Shown in pieces: positions 23,880-35,420 of a stretch of DNA of 64,000 nucleotides (positions within the stretch are counted from its first letter, which is position 1; each line of letters begins with the position of its first letter). Origin of the DNA: Ashinkailepas kermadecensis. Taxonomy: Eukaryota > Arthropoda > Thecostraca > Neolepadidae. The stretch lies in NCBI GenBank assembly GCA_034440615.1, contig JAOTOM010004369.1:27501-91500 (forward strand), written 5' to 3'. A program made the position numbers and the translations under genes. The notes beneath the pieces were generated by a model. That model saw only the letters and a list, made by a program, of their open reading frames with translations, was not told the origin of the DNA and searched no databases.

Positions 23880-24775
23880 TTTAGATCATAAGATCTACGT
23901 TCACAAGATCAACATGCATACGATCTGTGTTCGTACGATCTACGTGCAGGAGAGCTAAGTGTATAAGATGCATGTGCAAAAGGTTTACGTGCATAAGCTC
24001 TACATTCAAAGAATCTATGTTCATGAGATCTACGTGCAGGAGATCTACAAAAACATTCGGGTGTGCAGAAGATCTACAAACAAAATATAGGGATGTGCAG
24101 AAGATCTACCAAAACATCACTGGGAAGTATATACGATTTACGTTTAGATGTACGTGCATAGGATTTACGCTGATAAGATCTACGTGCACAGAATCTACAA
24201 AAATGGGGAGTGTGCGGGAGATCTACAGAAACACTGGGATGTGCATAAGATCATAAGATTCATAAGGTCTACGTGTAGAAAATCTACAAAAACAGCGGTT
24301 GCGGAGAAAATCAACAAATACTGCCGGATGTGAAGGAGATCTACAAAAACATTGCAGTGTGCATAATATCTACGTTCAGGAGATCTACGTTCATAAGATC
24401 TACATGCAGGAGACCTACACAAATACCGGTGTGTGCAGGAGATCTACAAAAAACGGGAGGGTGTGCAGAGGTCTACAAGAAACGGGAGAGTGTGTAGGAA
24501 ATCTACAAAAACACTGCAGTGTGCATGAGACGTACGTTTATAAGACCAACGTAGGAGGCATGCGCGCATAAGATCTACAAAAACAGCGGGGTGTGCACAA
24601 GATTTACAAAACTGGCGGATGTGCAGGAAATCTACAAACACAATGGAGTGTGCATAAAATATACGTTCATACGGCCTAACTCGTAGGTTCTACGTACAGA
24701 ATATCCACAAAAAGCATGGTGTGCAGAAGATCTACACAACGCGGGAAAGGGCAGGAGATTTACAAAAACGCTGGA
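23880..24775 (+). repeat. AGATCTAC minisatellite, left arm
   Basis: Irregular units of about 18-32 bp built on GTGCATAAGATCTACGTGCA and GGAGATCTACAAAAACAC. AGATCTAC recurs dozens of times. The same units appear in reverse complement at 25211-25910, so this is one arm of a large inverted repeat with a spacer of about 435 bp. Confidence 0.9.
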
Positions 24776-25210
24776 CATCAACTCGGGGGCCCTCTTCATC
24801 GGCCAGGGACGATCTCCACTAGCCCCTTTTGTCGACCCAGAGGACCCTAACGTCGGCTCAGATGCCCCTCAATTGTCGCTACAGCGCCTTTCCTCGATCA
24901 CCCGGATGCCCTTGGAGATAAAAATGTATTGCGTGCTTCGTAACGGCCTATGTCAAACGCGACGTGTTCAACGGCCCTCTTGGGCCAACGGAGGTCGTGA
25001 CCCTATGGCTCCCGGACCTTCCACTGCTGCTCCCTACAAAATATAATACATTTTTACAAGCAGGCAAATTGCATCATACACAGAGTAAAAATTGACAATG
25101 GTGTACACATGATGTTAGCCGCACTGACGACATCAATTAACATTTGTTGCCAGAGACTGTGCCAACAACAGACCTCGCATACGCTTGAAACGGAAGAATA
25201 GACCTTATAC
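24776..25210. other. Unique spacer between inverted arms
   Basis: Single-copy sequence separating the opposed arrays. The left half is GC-rich and the right half AT-rich. It contains no recognisable gene and is too long to act as a simple hairpin loop. Confidence 0.6.
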
Positions 25211-25910
25211 ACATCCAAGCTCTTTTACAACCTGTTTCTTTTTGTAGAACTTCTGCAAGTAAAACTTAGGAACGTAGATCTTAAGAACGTAGAACTTAAG
25301 GACGTAAATCTCATGCACATCACTTTTTTTTGTAGATCGTCTGCATATCATTGCTTATTTTAGATCTTCTACACACCCAACCCATCTTTGTAGATCTTAG
25401 GCACACGTATCTTATGCATGCACACGTACCTCTGCACGCGTATCTTATTCACGTATATTTAATGAACGTAGACCTTATTCACATCCCAGTGTTTTGTAGA
25501 CATTATGCACATCCTAGCGCCTTTTGTAGATCTTCTGTACAAATCTTGTTTTTGTAGATCTTATGCACATCCACGTGTTTCTGAGAGTCCACGTCTTTGT
25601 AGATATTCTGCATTTAGATCGTATGAACGTAGACATTCGGTACGTATATTTTATGAAGGTAGATCTTATGCACATCACAGTGTTTTTGTAAATCTATCGT
25701 GCACCCTCCAGTTTTTTGTAGATCTTCTGTACACTCCACTGTTGTAGATTTCCTGCACGTAGATCTTATATACGTAGATGTCATAAACGTAGACCTTATG
25801 AGCTTTGATCTTATGCATGTAGCTCTTTTGCACGTAGATGCAATGAACATATATTTTATTAACGTATATCTCTGCACGTAAATCTCATGAACGTAAATTA
25901 CTTCCACCCA
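25211..25910 (-). repeat. GTAGATCT minisatellite, right (inverted) arm
   Basis: The reverse-complement version of the left arm: TTTTTGTAGATCTTCTGCAC and ACGTAGATCTTATGCACATC repeat with variable spacing. Compare GTGCATAAGATCTAC on the left with GTAGATCTTATGCAC here. Repeat identity between arms is clear by eye, though the order of units differs. Confidence 0.9.
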
Positions 25911-27105
25911 GCTGAATAAATGCACTCCAGAGGCGAAACTGGGTGTCGATGCTGAGTTCGGCCGGATATATTTTTGGCGAAAACAGAGTGAGGCTGAGTG
26001 CTGTCAGTCTCACTGGAGGAACACAATCGTCCCCTAAAAGCGTGCGCCGGCTTTAGCATTTCAAAGGTCCTGGTTTCGCGAGATTGCGCCATCATTTGAA
26101 TACATTTGACGGTATTTAAGAGAGGGCTTATTGAGACTGGTGCGGGAGGAGGGGATGCATTAGTGCGCTCTGGGGAACGCCAGTTGGTGGGGGGGGGGGA
26201 GCTGCTGGGAGCTGCGTCTCTGCCGCATACTGTGATCGGATGGCAGTGGAATCGCGAGCTCAGACTCACGAGACTGTTCACAGGAGACGCAAGCCACAAG
26301 GAATACTCAAGCGTTTGCCTTTGCATTGCCTTTGTAGTAATGGATGATATAAAAACATTCCTGGACTTTTGGGTAGTTCGGGTGCAACATTTTAATTGAA
26401 ACAAATTAAGCTTCTGTAATAACAATAGCCAACATACCTTCCTTGTATGGAAGCCTGACGCAGTAACAGCAATACTGCAAGCAACTTAAAACGTAACATG
26501 TACCATGATAGCTGGAGAAGAGTGCCCTCCCACCTCTCCCCAGTCATGGTTATCCCAATCCATGGATATCCCCACCCACTAGCTTTACTAGGATGTGAGG
26601 GTCAGGGTGGAGGCTTGCTGGCTCGGATGGTGGTCCCGCAGTTGCCAATAGACGCAGCTCCCCAATCAAAATTTCTGAGCAAAGGCCGTGCAGCATACCC
26701 ACTGGCCAATTATTGAGTTTCGACATGTATTCTCCAATCCACTCCCAAGCCGTTTTAATCACTCAGTCCCAGCCGATATCTGAACCGGGAGAGAAGAGAG
26801 AATGGAAACAGAGAAAACCATCGACAGATACAGAATACAAACAGATGGTGAGAAGAAGAGGAGAGCAAGGCGAAAACAGCCGTTTTCTGAACGGGAAGCA
26901 CGCCTGAACCAATGTCGGCGCTATGTCCCCTCCCCTCCCCTTCCCCTCCCTCTACCTCGGTCGTGTTTGCTTACACGGGCGCCGGGCGGCCCAACTCAAA
27001 ATAAATAATCAACGGCTGATGATCGGGCGCAGTCAGATCCAAGAGCCCTGTTGGTCACAGTTATAGCTGGCTGGCAGCTGACGTCGACTCGGGCGTCCCC
27101 ACTGG
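25911..27105. other. Unique spacer, no gene recognised
   Basis: A 175-codon minus frame (25898-26425) is the longest, but it is rich in Ser/Pro from G-rich low-complexity sequence and resembles no family. A GA-rich stretch lies at 26785-26890 and a CCCCTCCCCTTCC stretch near 26926-26955. Confidence 0.45.
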
Positions 27106-27437
27106 CAGCGAGGTCACGGTACCCTGGGGTTACGGTGGTAATCTGAGGGTTACGGTACTCTGGGGGCCACGGTGGGATCCCGTGGATCGCTGTAGTATCC
27201 TGGGTCCATGGTGGTGCCCTGAGGGTCGCGGTGAGATCCTGGGGGGTCACTGCGGTACCCTGGGTGCTACAGTGATCCCAGGGTACCGTGACCCCGCCAC
27301 GGTACCCTGGGGACCACGGTGATACACTGAGGGTCACGGTGGGATCATGGGGATCATTGTGGTACCCTGGGGATCACGGTGGTACCCACTGGTGTCACGG
27401 TGGTATCTTGAGAGGCAAGGTGATTCCCTGAGGGTCA
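27106..27437. repeat. Degenerate 20-bp GGTCACGGTGGTACCCTGGG repeat
   Basis: About 16 irregular copies of 18-22 bp built on GTCACGGTGRTACCCTGGGG. GGTACC recurs. It continues in eroded form into the 283-bp duplication that follows. Confidence 0.8.
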
Positions 27438-28002
27438 CAATGGTAACCTGGGGTCACGGTGATACATACACATCATGGTGCGTCTCGGTAGTATCCAGTG
27501 GTCACAGCGGTTCCCTGGAGGTTACGGTGATGATATGGGATCGCAGTAGTATCATGGAGTGCACGGTAGTACCTGGAGGGTCATGATGGTATCCTGATGG
27601 ACACAATGGTTCGTGGTGGGGTTAAGAGGGTAGCTAGCTCGATCACAATGGTTGAGACTGGTCAGTAACAGAGATGGTGAATAGGACTGGTCGTCGAAGT
27701 CGAAGTGTTTCCCCAGACGCCAATGGTAACCTGGGGTCACGGTGATACATACACATCATGGTGTGTCTCGGTAGTATCCAGTGGTCACAGCGGTTCCCTG
27801 GAGGTTACGGTGATGATATGGGATCGCAGTAGTATCATGGAGTGCACGGTAGTACCCGGAGGGTCATGATGGTATCCTGATGGACACAATGGTTCGTGGT
27901 GGGGTCAAGAGGGTAGCTAGCTCGATCACAATGGTTGAGACTGGTCAGTGACAGAGATGGTGAATAGGACTGGTCGTCGAAATCGAAGTGTTTTCCCAGA
28001 CG
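27438..28002. repeat. Recent 283-bp tandem duplication
   Basis: The segment 27438-27720 is repeated immediately at 27721-28002. By eye only about six to eight differences separate the two. Both include GTAGCTAGCTCGATCACAAT and ACTGGTCGTCGAA. It is a direct junction-to-junction duplication, much younger than the degenerate repeat within it. Confidence 0.95.
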
Positions 28003-28520
28003 CCACTGGTTCTGGAGCATAATCATTCTTCTTCAGCGGCGTAACCTGACTGGTCAGTCCAACTATCTGTGTGGATACACGTGGTTCCTGGAAGGACGGG
28101 TCGTTCCGGCAGTTGAGACTTGACGAGGCGTGATTCGGTCGACGACCCGAGGGATCTTATGAAGTGATGGCAAATAAACACTGCAACTTCGCCACATGCC
28201 GATACTTAATAAACATGAGGAGTAAACACGTCCCTGGCTGAGGATTCATCACAAACATACACGATGTCGTCAGTGATCATCACAAGTCTAGTGAAAGCAT
28301 TCCCAGTTCCGGCCGCGCCCAGCAACAGCAGAAATCCCCTCCCTCGGCGACTGCACCTTGCGCCACGTCCGTCGCCGTTTAATCCGCCATCTGTGTGACC
28401 TATGACCCATGACTGGTGTGAACAACCGGAGAGTGGCCGGAAGCCACCGACTCGGCGCCGGCTGATGAGTTGGAGTTATAATTGAGTAGCAAACCAAGGA
28501 GGTGATTAAACCTGAAGCCC
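28003..28520. other. Unique spacer
   Basis: Single-copy sequence with short frames on both strands. No recognised gene. Confidence 0.4.
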
Positions 28521-29205
28521 GGGATCAGTGTCGGTCGTCGTCTGCGTGAGATCAGTGTCAGCTATTGCTGATGAAGCCATGCAGGGTATCACTGCCAGTC
28601 ATCATCTAGCGCCAGCGCCTGCCGCCGTCCTGATATCGGTGTCGTTTGCCATCCGTGACACCATGTCAGCCATCAGTGTTGGGAGTACCATCTGACGCCA
28701 GCGTCTGTCATCATCAATGACACAAGTGTCAGCCATTACCGGTGTAACTCCGTCTGACACCAGCGGCGGCCGTCGTCTATAACGTCAGGGTTGGAAAACC
28801 CGTCCGACATCAGCGGCGGCCGTCGTCTATGACGTCAATGTCATATTTTCGGCGACCAACGTCTGAGATGTCAGTGTCGGGAGTCCCACATCAGTGGTGG
28901 CTATCATATGTGACGTCGGTGGCGGCCGTCGTCTGTGACGTCAGTGTCAGGAGTCCCGTCCCACATCAGTGGCGGCTATCGTCTGTGACGTCAGTGTGGG
29001 GAGTTCCGTTCGACACCAGTAGTGGCCATCACCTGCCACGTCAGTATCGGGGTCACGTCCGACATCTCCGGCGACCATCATCTGTGACGTCAGTGGCGGC
29101 CGTCGTCTGTGACGTCAGTGTGGGGAGTTCCGTTCGACACCAGTAGCGGCCATCACCTGCCAGTCAGTATCGGGGTCACGTCCGACATCTTCGGCGACCA
29201 TCCTG
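28521..29205. repeat. Degenerate repeat rich in CRE palindromes
   Basis: Irregular units built on CGTCTGTGACGTCAGTGTCG and CCGACATCAGTGGCGGC. Five perfect TGACGTCA palindromes (the CREB/ATF CRE core) occur between about 28830 and 29120. A 126-bp block (from about 28981) is repeated with few changes from about 29107. Upstream units from 28521 are more diverged. Confidence 0.8.
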
Positions 29206-29440
29206 CCAGTGCCGTCGGTGAGAGATTAGCGTCACGGCCCGACAAAGGCGGCGTTGTGGCAACAGGAAGGCAGTGTGCCAAACTGAGACCGACAACGAGT
29301 GAAGAGTGGCACGCAGGCGGCAGGAACACGGAAGAGGACGCGCCGACGGAGAACCGACAAGACAGACGGAGAACCGACAAGACAGACGGAGAGCATTCAG
29401 AAGCAAACCACCGGCTGGGTGGAAGATAAAGCGGGCGGCG
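29206..29440. other. Spacer with small duplication
   Basis: Contains a direct duplication of GGAGAACCGACAAGACAGAC at about 29348-29390. Otherwise it is unique. Confidence 0.5.
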
Positions 29441-29760
29441 CGACCGAAGCCGGAACAGGCCGCGGCGGCATCTGCCGCATGGGTGGACATGGGAAGGGCG
29501 GACACAGAGGGATGGACGGACACGGAGGGACGGACGGACACGGAGGGACGGACGGGCACAGAGGATCGGGCGGACACAGGGACGGGCGAACACGGAGGAG
29601 CAGACGGCCTGGAGGGACGGATGAAGGGGCAGATGGACACGGAGGGATGGACGGACACGGAGAGACGGGTGAAGGGGCAGATGGACACGGAGGATGTACT
29701 GACAAAGGGACCGGCGAATGCGGAGAGACAGGCGAAGGGCAGATGGACAGGGGCGGGCCG
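29441..29760. repeat. GGACACGGAGGGACGGAC-type minisatellite
   Basis: Purine-rich irregular units of 12-18 bp (GGACGGACACGGAGGGAC) that translate as His/Gly/Asp/Thr-rich frames on the plus strand. The apparent 173-codon and 468-codon frames here are low-complexity artefacts. Confidence 0.75.
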
Positions 29761-29781
29761 ACGAATAGAGAACCGGACGAG

Positions 29782-29943
29782 GGTCGCGATAGCCCAGTCG
29801 GTAGGGTGATGTACTCTTGATCGCAAGATCGTGGGTTCGAATCCCACCACCAATAGGATTACAGAGTCCATCCGCGACCAATCGGCGTGAGAGGCTGGCG
29901 ACGCTATATGGCCCAGCGGCAAAATGAGTCGTAAAAGAACCCA
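29782..29943 (+). mobile_element. SINE with tRNA-Lys-like head
   Basis: Box A TAGCCCAGTCGG (29790-29801) and box B GGTTCGAATCC (29834-29844) have ordinary class I tRNA spacing. The anticodon-arm region (GTACTCTTGATC) and T-arm resemble tRNA-Lys. After the head comes a body with ATCGGCGTGAGAG (29881-29893), TGGCGACGCTA (29896-29906) and GTCGTAAAA near the end. The same body follows a different tRNA-like head at 40.5 kb, so this is a SINE and not a tRNA gene. Target duplications were not confidently found. Confidence 0.8.
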
Positions 29944-30543
29944 AGGGGGTGGGAGAGCGAAGCAGATGCAGGGACGGAAGGGCGGGAGAGGCAGATCGAT
30001 AGCCGAAAGTATGCAGGCAGAAACGGTAGTTCGACCGAACGAACGTAGGGAGTGGCGGTCGGGCCACGAACGGATGGACGAACGTCGAACCAGTATCGAC
30101 GAGCGGATCGATGGGAAGGACAAGAGGAGACACGAAAGGTGCAAAAGTGTTCTGCCGCCCTCCCGTTTGAGCGCATAGTGGACACGAGGTGGAAGCAAGC
30201 AGACATGTGGAGGACGTGGCTTCCGAGCGCACTTCCGATCAGCAGACTGGTACCCGACGAGGCAAGCGAACTGCACCGGAATGCCGGAGTGTTCACCGAC
30301 GCGCACGTGCCGCGACCTGCCCGGCACACGCCACACTGCAGATGACGCACCGTCAGCGGCAGCCATGTGTACGCCACTCGATATTGGCTGCCAGGCGTCG
30401 GGAAGGAATTCAGGGGGGGGGCGAGAGCGGGGTGTCGTCACGGGTCTGGTCAGGACAAACAGCCGCCGGTCGGATGGTGTTGTCGCACTGTACGCTGTGG
30501 GTGTGCCGACGCGCTCCGGGGCAGCTGCTCTGGAGCTACTCTC

Positions 30544-30548
<5 letters not shown>
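29944..30548. other. Unique spacer
   Basis: GC-rich single-copy sequence. Overlapping frames on both strands are composition-driven, and no gene can be supported. Confidence 0.4.

Positions 30549-30586
<38 letters not shown>
30549..30586. repeat. (CA)n microsatellite
   Basis: Pure CA dinucleotide tract of about 38 bp. Confidence 0.95.
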
Positions 30587-30589
<3 letters not shown>

Positions 30590-32809
30590 ATATATAACGC
30601 ACAAACACTTCTGCGATGACTTCATACTGGCACATCCGTGTTCCCTCACATCCCCCACGCAAAGCCGCGTCACCAATGAGTTCGATGCAGATCAGTCAAG
30701 ATAGTGTTCGGTTGTCATTGACGAGGGCGCCGTATTTATTATTGCTTGGCATTTAGACATGCTCATGTCGACTCCGCTCGAGCGTGCTGACTTGTTGACC
30801 ATGACTGTGATGTTGATGATGCTCTAAGCACATTCCCAAAGCCCCCGGCATTTTGGCAGATCAGTGGGGAGGATGCCTGTACGGGATCCTTGTTTGGCTC
30901 CCTTACCCGGGGCTCATGACACTCCACGCTGGCGATGCACACGCCCACCGCCAGCCACCACTGGGGGTGTACCGGAGACGCGTCAAGTACCGGAGCCGAG
31001 CGTGTGGTGTCGATGTTGCCATGGAAATAAGTCGCCGTCTGTTGACCGATACAGGCTTTCCACTTCTCCAGCTTCTGAATCACTGCGGGAAGAATGGGTG
31101 AAGTTCGATGGGTGAAGATGCGTGCAACGAAGTGCACATCGTCCTCTATGTGTGTCCGCTGTCGTATAAAATCAAATATTTCTGCTGATTTTTACTCGAT
31201 TATCACTTATCCTGTACTCACATGGTGCCTAGAGTCGCCAAATGAGATGGATGTATCCAAACTCCGCCTCCTACAGGAGAACATGTATTCCTCTTAATCG
31301 AGTTCATATTTCAAGATAAAGCACAAGGCAATTCCCACCGAATCAGTATTTATGAATGTACTTCCAGCCTGGCACGATGGAAAAATGCATAAACTATGCG
31401 TAACAGCCTCCATAAGCTTTCACGCCTTCATTATGTATGAGCTCGTAATTCCTGCAGAAATGTGAAATGTAATCTACTATCACTAAGCACATCAGCATAT
31501 GCATTGTCAGCAAAGATACTTAGTATTGTTTCTACCCCGGATGAACTTAAGTGTGTTGACGATATTCGGTGCAAAAATCACGACGTACCCATCTGCCACA
31601 CGAGTGCCAATAGCTTCAATGCGCATAGGCTGTCCCGTCTTCCACCACTAAGGATGGATTACGTGCCACTTGGGGATGGAGAAGCTCACGTGCTTCCACA
31701 TGAGATGGCTGTAAAGACTTGCCATCACCTCTACCACACACGAGACGGCCTATCTTATCTTGGGTCAGCAGATGCCGGCTACCTCTTCCACCGGCTCTGG
31801 AACGGTCCAGCCGGCACCGGAGATGAGCCATCATCTCTGGCGGAGGGGTGGTCACGTGCGGATGGTGGTCGGCCTGCAGTGTGCAGCACCATTTACCGCC
31901 GCCTTATCGGCCAGACGCCGCCTCTTATCGGCCGTCAATGTGCGGATTAACGCCGCCGGCCGCCACGTTATGGAGCACTTCCGCTCCGCAGAGCGCTCCG
32001 GAGAAATGTCGGCAGTGGTGGGTGGCGGTCGGCGGAATCACCAATCAAGCGAAGCCGCAACAGCCGACTCGAGCGAAGCCCGAAGCCGCAACAGCCGACA
32101 CAGGGCCTGCGGCCTGGGTCGCATCGCGCCTACAGATCTCGTGACGGAATCCGGAGAGAGACAGTGGCGGTGCTTGCAAAAGTGGGTATCGAAAACGAAA
32201 AAGTGGTTAGCGGAGGTTAAACGCTCGGTGGAGGTTTATGCTCGCTGAATTTCATTACATCTGTCAATGTGCTCCATGTAGGTGAGCTCACCTGTTGTGT
32301 TTGTGCAGTGTTTCGAGGCCACTACGACGGTGCCAGCTCGGTACGGTAAATTATAGTTTGATCTGCAAACGTTTCGCGTATGTTTACCGCCCGAGTCCAT
32401 TAGTTTCCATTACACTTATCTTCAAACCGGCAACTATGGCCATTCACCGCAAGGCGAATAGTTGTGCTTCCGATTTGTCCGTTGGGACTATCTCTCCAAA
32501 CAGTCGGAACGAGACCAATGTCTGTTGCCAGTGCAGCGTCGGAGTCGGCCCCGGTCGGGCGCAATGCCGTCAATGATATGACAATGACGTCAGTCCACAC
32601 TACGGCCCAATTAGCTAACTGACTAACGGATCCTGGCGACCAGTCTGGCGGCATCACTGTATCCATGGTCGGTGACGCATACCCAGTTCGCGATGGCAGT
32701 GATTCTTCTTCTGTGCAGCGAGGGCACAGAATCAACTGTTGCACGCCTTTCGAAGCGATGCACATCTCGAGGCATACAAGAGTGTTTGATGAATGGGTGT
32801 AGGTGTGTG

Positions 32810-32811
<2 letters not shown>
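30587..32811. other. Unique spacer, no gene recognised
   Basis: The longest single-copy block in the middle of the window. Frames of 60-162 codons occur on both strands (for example 31462-31950 and 31760-32248 plus) but overlap each other and carry no recognisable domain. A short direct repeat (GAAGCCGCAACAGCCGAC) lies at about 32052-32100. Confidence 0.45.
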
Positions 32812-32881
<70 letters not shown>

Positions 32882-32884
32882 CGT
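32812..32884. repeat. (GT)n microsatellite
   Basis: About 65 bp of nearly pure GT, ending in GCGTGCGTGT. Confidence 0.95.
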
Positions 32885-33090
32885 GTAGACAACGGGTGTT
32901 AGGGAGGGAGGGGTGCATGTGTGGACGGAGACACGTGCGCGCTTGCAAACAGCTGCACACGACATAACGACCGCCAAGTAGCCGAGTCTTTGAACAGGAA
33001 TAGTTCTCCCGAATTAGCTCACCGAACAATGTCGCCTTTGACGGGCCGCGGCGACCCCGGCTGTCACACCGTCCCCGCCGCACCGGGTCA

Positions 33091-33840
33091 GCACAGGTCT
33101 CCCCGACACGGCCAGCAGGCGTGAGGCGTGAGCGTCACACTTCCGCCCGTCCGCACCGGTCTCCCCGACATCGCCAGCAGGCGTGAGGCGTGAGAGTCAC
33201 ACCTCCACCCGCCCTCACATGTCTCTCCGACACCGCCAGCAGGCGTGAGGCGTGAGCGTCACACCTCCACCCGCCCACACCGGTCTCCCCGACACGGCCA
33301 GCAGGCGTGAGGCGTGAGAGTCACACCTCCACCCGCCCACACCGGTCTCCCCGACACGGCCAGCAGGCGTGAGGCGTGAGAGTCACACCTCCACCCGCCC
33401 ACACAGGTCTCCCCGACACGGTCAGCAGGCGTGAGGCGTGAGAGTCACACCTCCAACCGTCCGCACCGGTCTCCCCGACACCGCCAGCAGGCGTGAAGCG
33501 TGAGCGTCACACCTCCACCCGCTCACACCGGTCTCCCCGACACGGCCAGCAGGCGTGAGGCGTGAGAGTCACACCTCCACCCGCCCACACAGGTCTCCCC
33601 GACACGGTCAGCAGGCGTGAGGCGTGAGAGTCACACCTCCAACCGTCCGCACCGGTCTCCCCGACACCGCCAGCAGGCGTGAGGCGTGAGAGTCACACCT
33701 CCACCCGTCCGCACCGGTCTCCCCGACACCGCCAGTAGGCGTGAAGCGTGAGCGTCACACCTCCACCCGCCCTCACAGGTCTCTCCGACACGGTCAGCAG
33801 GCGTGAGGCGTGAGCGTCACACCTCCACCCGCCCCCACGA
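33091..33840. repeat. 62-bp minisatellite, twelve copies
   Basis: GCCAGCAG recurs at 33111, 33173, 33235 and onward every 62 bp. The unit includes GCCAGCAGGCGTGAGGCGTG, AGTCACACCTCCACCCGCC and ACACCGGTCTCCCCGACAC. Alternating variants (CGGCC/CGCC/CGGTC; GAGAGT/GAGCGT) recur in blocks. About 200 bp of unique sequence precedes it. Confidence 0.96.
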
Positions 33841-34395
33841 GGCGGCACGGGGTCACGCACGTGCGCGGCAGACTCGGAGGGCGCGGAGGGCGCGGAGGGC
33901 GCGGCAGTGCACACTGTTTACCGGTGGTCCATTTGCGCGGGCGTAGTGTCTGTCATGGGAGGGGGTGGCGGTGTCACCAGTCACCCGCCAGCAGCGTCAA
34001 CAAACACTGGCCACACGCGACACGGCTAATTGCAGCTGGCTACCTTCTGACGGCTGCGCCGATGGCTGGAGTGACGGATGGGTGACGGGCGGAATGGCGG
34101 ATGGGGTGACGGGTGGAGTGGCGGGTGGAGTGGCCGGAGGGCATGACGTGCGAGGATGACGAGTGGGGTGACTGATGGAAATGACGGGTGGGTGAGGATG
34201 TCAGATGGAATGGCGGGTGGGCGTGACGGGGGAGGATGACGAGTGGGGGTGGCTGATGGGTAACGGGCGGATGACAGGTGAGGATGCTGGGTGAGTGACG
34301 GGTCACCAAGGCGGACGGAATGAACGCCAAACTAACCCGAGGACTGACGGACGGTCTGGTGGTACTGCACTCATTCACCAGTTGAACATGTCAAC
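33841..34395. repeat. Spacer grading into degenerate GGGTGACGGATGG repeat
   Basis: A GGAGGGCGC triplicate lies at about 33877-33903. From about 34055 to 34310 irregular 12-17 bp units of GGGTGACGGGTGGAGTGGC follow. Borders are approximate. Confidence 0.65.
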
Positions 34396-34422
34396 ACTAA
34401 CAACAACAACAACAACAACAGC
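34396..34422. repeat. (AAC)n microsatellite
   Basis: About eight CAA/AAC triplets. Confidence 0.9.
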
Positions 34423-34549
34423 TCAACAGACTGGTTGGCGGGCTGAATAATTGACTGAAGAATGGCACGTCTATTCCACCACGTGCAAAGGAGCAGTCAT
34501 CAAGCATCCAGCTGAGTCGCGTACACCGAAAATAATTTGCTCTTTTCCT

Positions 34550-35420
34550 ATCGAATGCAACTTCAGTCACCCGTCTCGAAACGCAAGCACGCGCAGCTGC
34601 CGTTCGCGGCCGCAGAAGTCGCGGCGGCCCGGTCTCGCCTGGAATGCGCCGGTCGGCCGGTAGCGGAGCCACCGCGGGCCGCGACCCCACACGGCGGCGC
34701 TGCTGCGCGCCGCAATCGCCGCCTCGGCGCGCCGCGATCGTCGCCCGTGATCGATCGCGCTGCGGCGAAACCGGCGCCACTCGGACACGCTCGCGAGCGG
34801 CGACAAAGTGTGAAAGGGGGCGGCATTGAGCGGCGTTTTTGCCGCGGCGGTCGGCGCGGCGTGTCTGACGCGCCTGGCGCGGCGCGCTGGAGGGTGTGCC
34901 ATTGTGGCGGACCGCTGTCCAGACGGGTGCCGGAGCGGGCGGCCGTCGCGCGACAAAGCCGGCCGCCGGTGTCGGCCGGAGGTCGGTGTCGCCGCCGAGA
35001 GCCGCATTGAGTCGCGCCGCTTACCTGCGGCTCAAATGCCACGCTCGATTTACTCCGGCCGTCGGCTGTTTTTATCGGGCGCGGTCGCGCGGCTCCGCCG
35101 GCTGGCGACAGTGCCGGATCGCAGCCTGGGCGCCGCGGCGCGGCCGTCGAGCCGCTGCGCGGCCGTGTGCGGGCCGGCGACAATGGGCGCCGTTTGGGAC
35201 GGTTCGGCCGGCGGCCGGCCGGGCCGTAACCTGACGCGCGGATTACCGCCACCGGTCCGGAGTCGAGCCGCCTGTCAAAACAAAGCCGCGCGCGACACGG
35301 AGCGCGGTCGGAGGCGGCCGCCGCCGCGCCGGCCACCTGTAATGGGTCGGTGGCGAGTGACGCGGGCCGGACACGTGGTGGCCGTGCCGGCAGGGGCGCG
35401 CCCAAGGGGGGAGGGGGGAG
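34550..35420. promoter_or_regulatory. CpG-rich block, possible promoter region
   Basis: Very GC- and CpG-dense single-copy sequence (GCGGCCGC, GGCGCGCC-like words, CCGCGG) unlike its neighbours. On the minus strand ATAAAAA (35069-35075) is followed about 45 bp on by CAG|GTAAGC at 35025/35024, a good donor match. Stop-poor frames of 249 codons (plus) and 307 codons (minus) run through each other, as expected from GC content alone. Promoter function is inference; many invertebrates do not use CpG islands in the vertebrate way. Confidence 0.3.

Noticed and set aside
29782..29855. Possible tRNA-Lys gene
   Set aside because: The acceptor stem does not close, and the downstream body is shared with another SINE.
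29176..30582. 468-codon minus frame
   Set aside because: It crosses a CA microsatellite, a SINE and a purine-rich minisatellite, so it cannot be a real coding exon.
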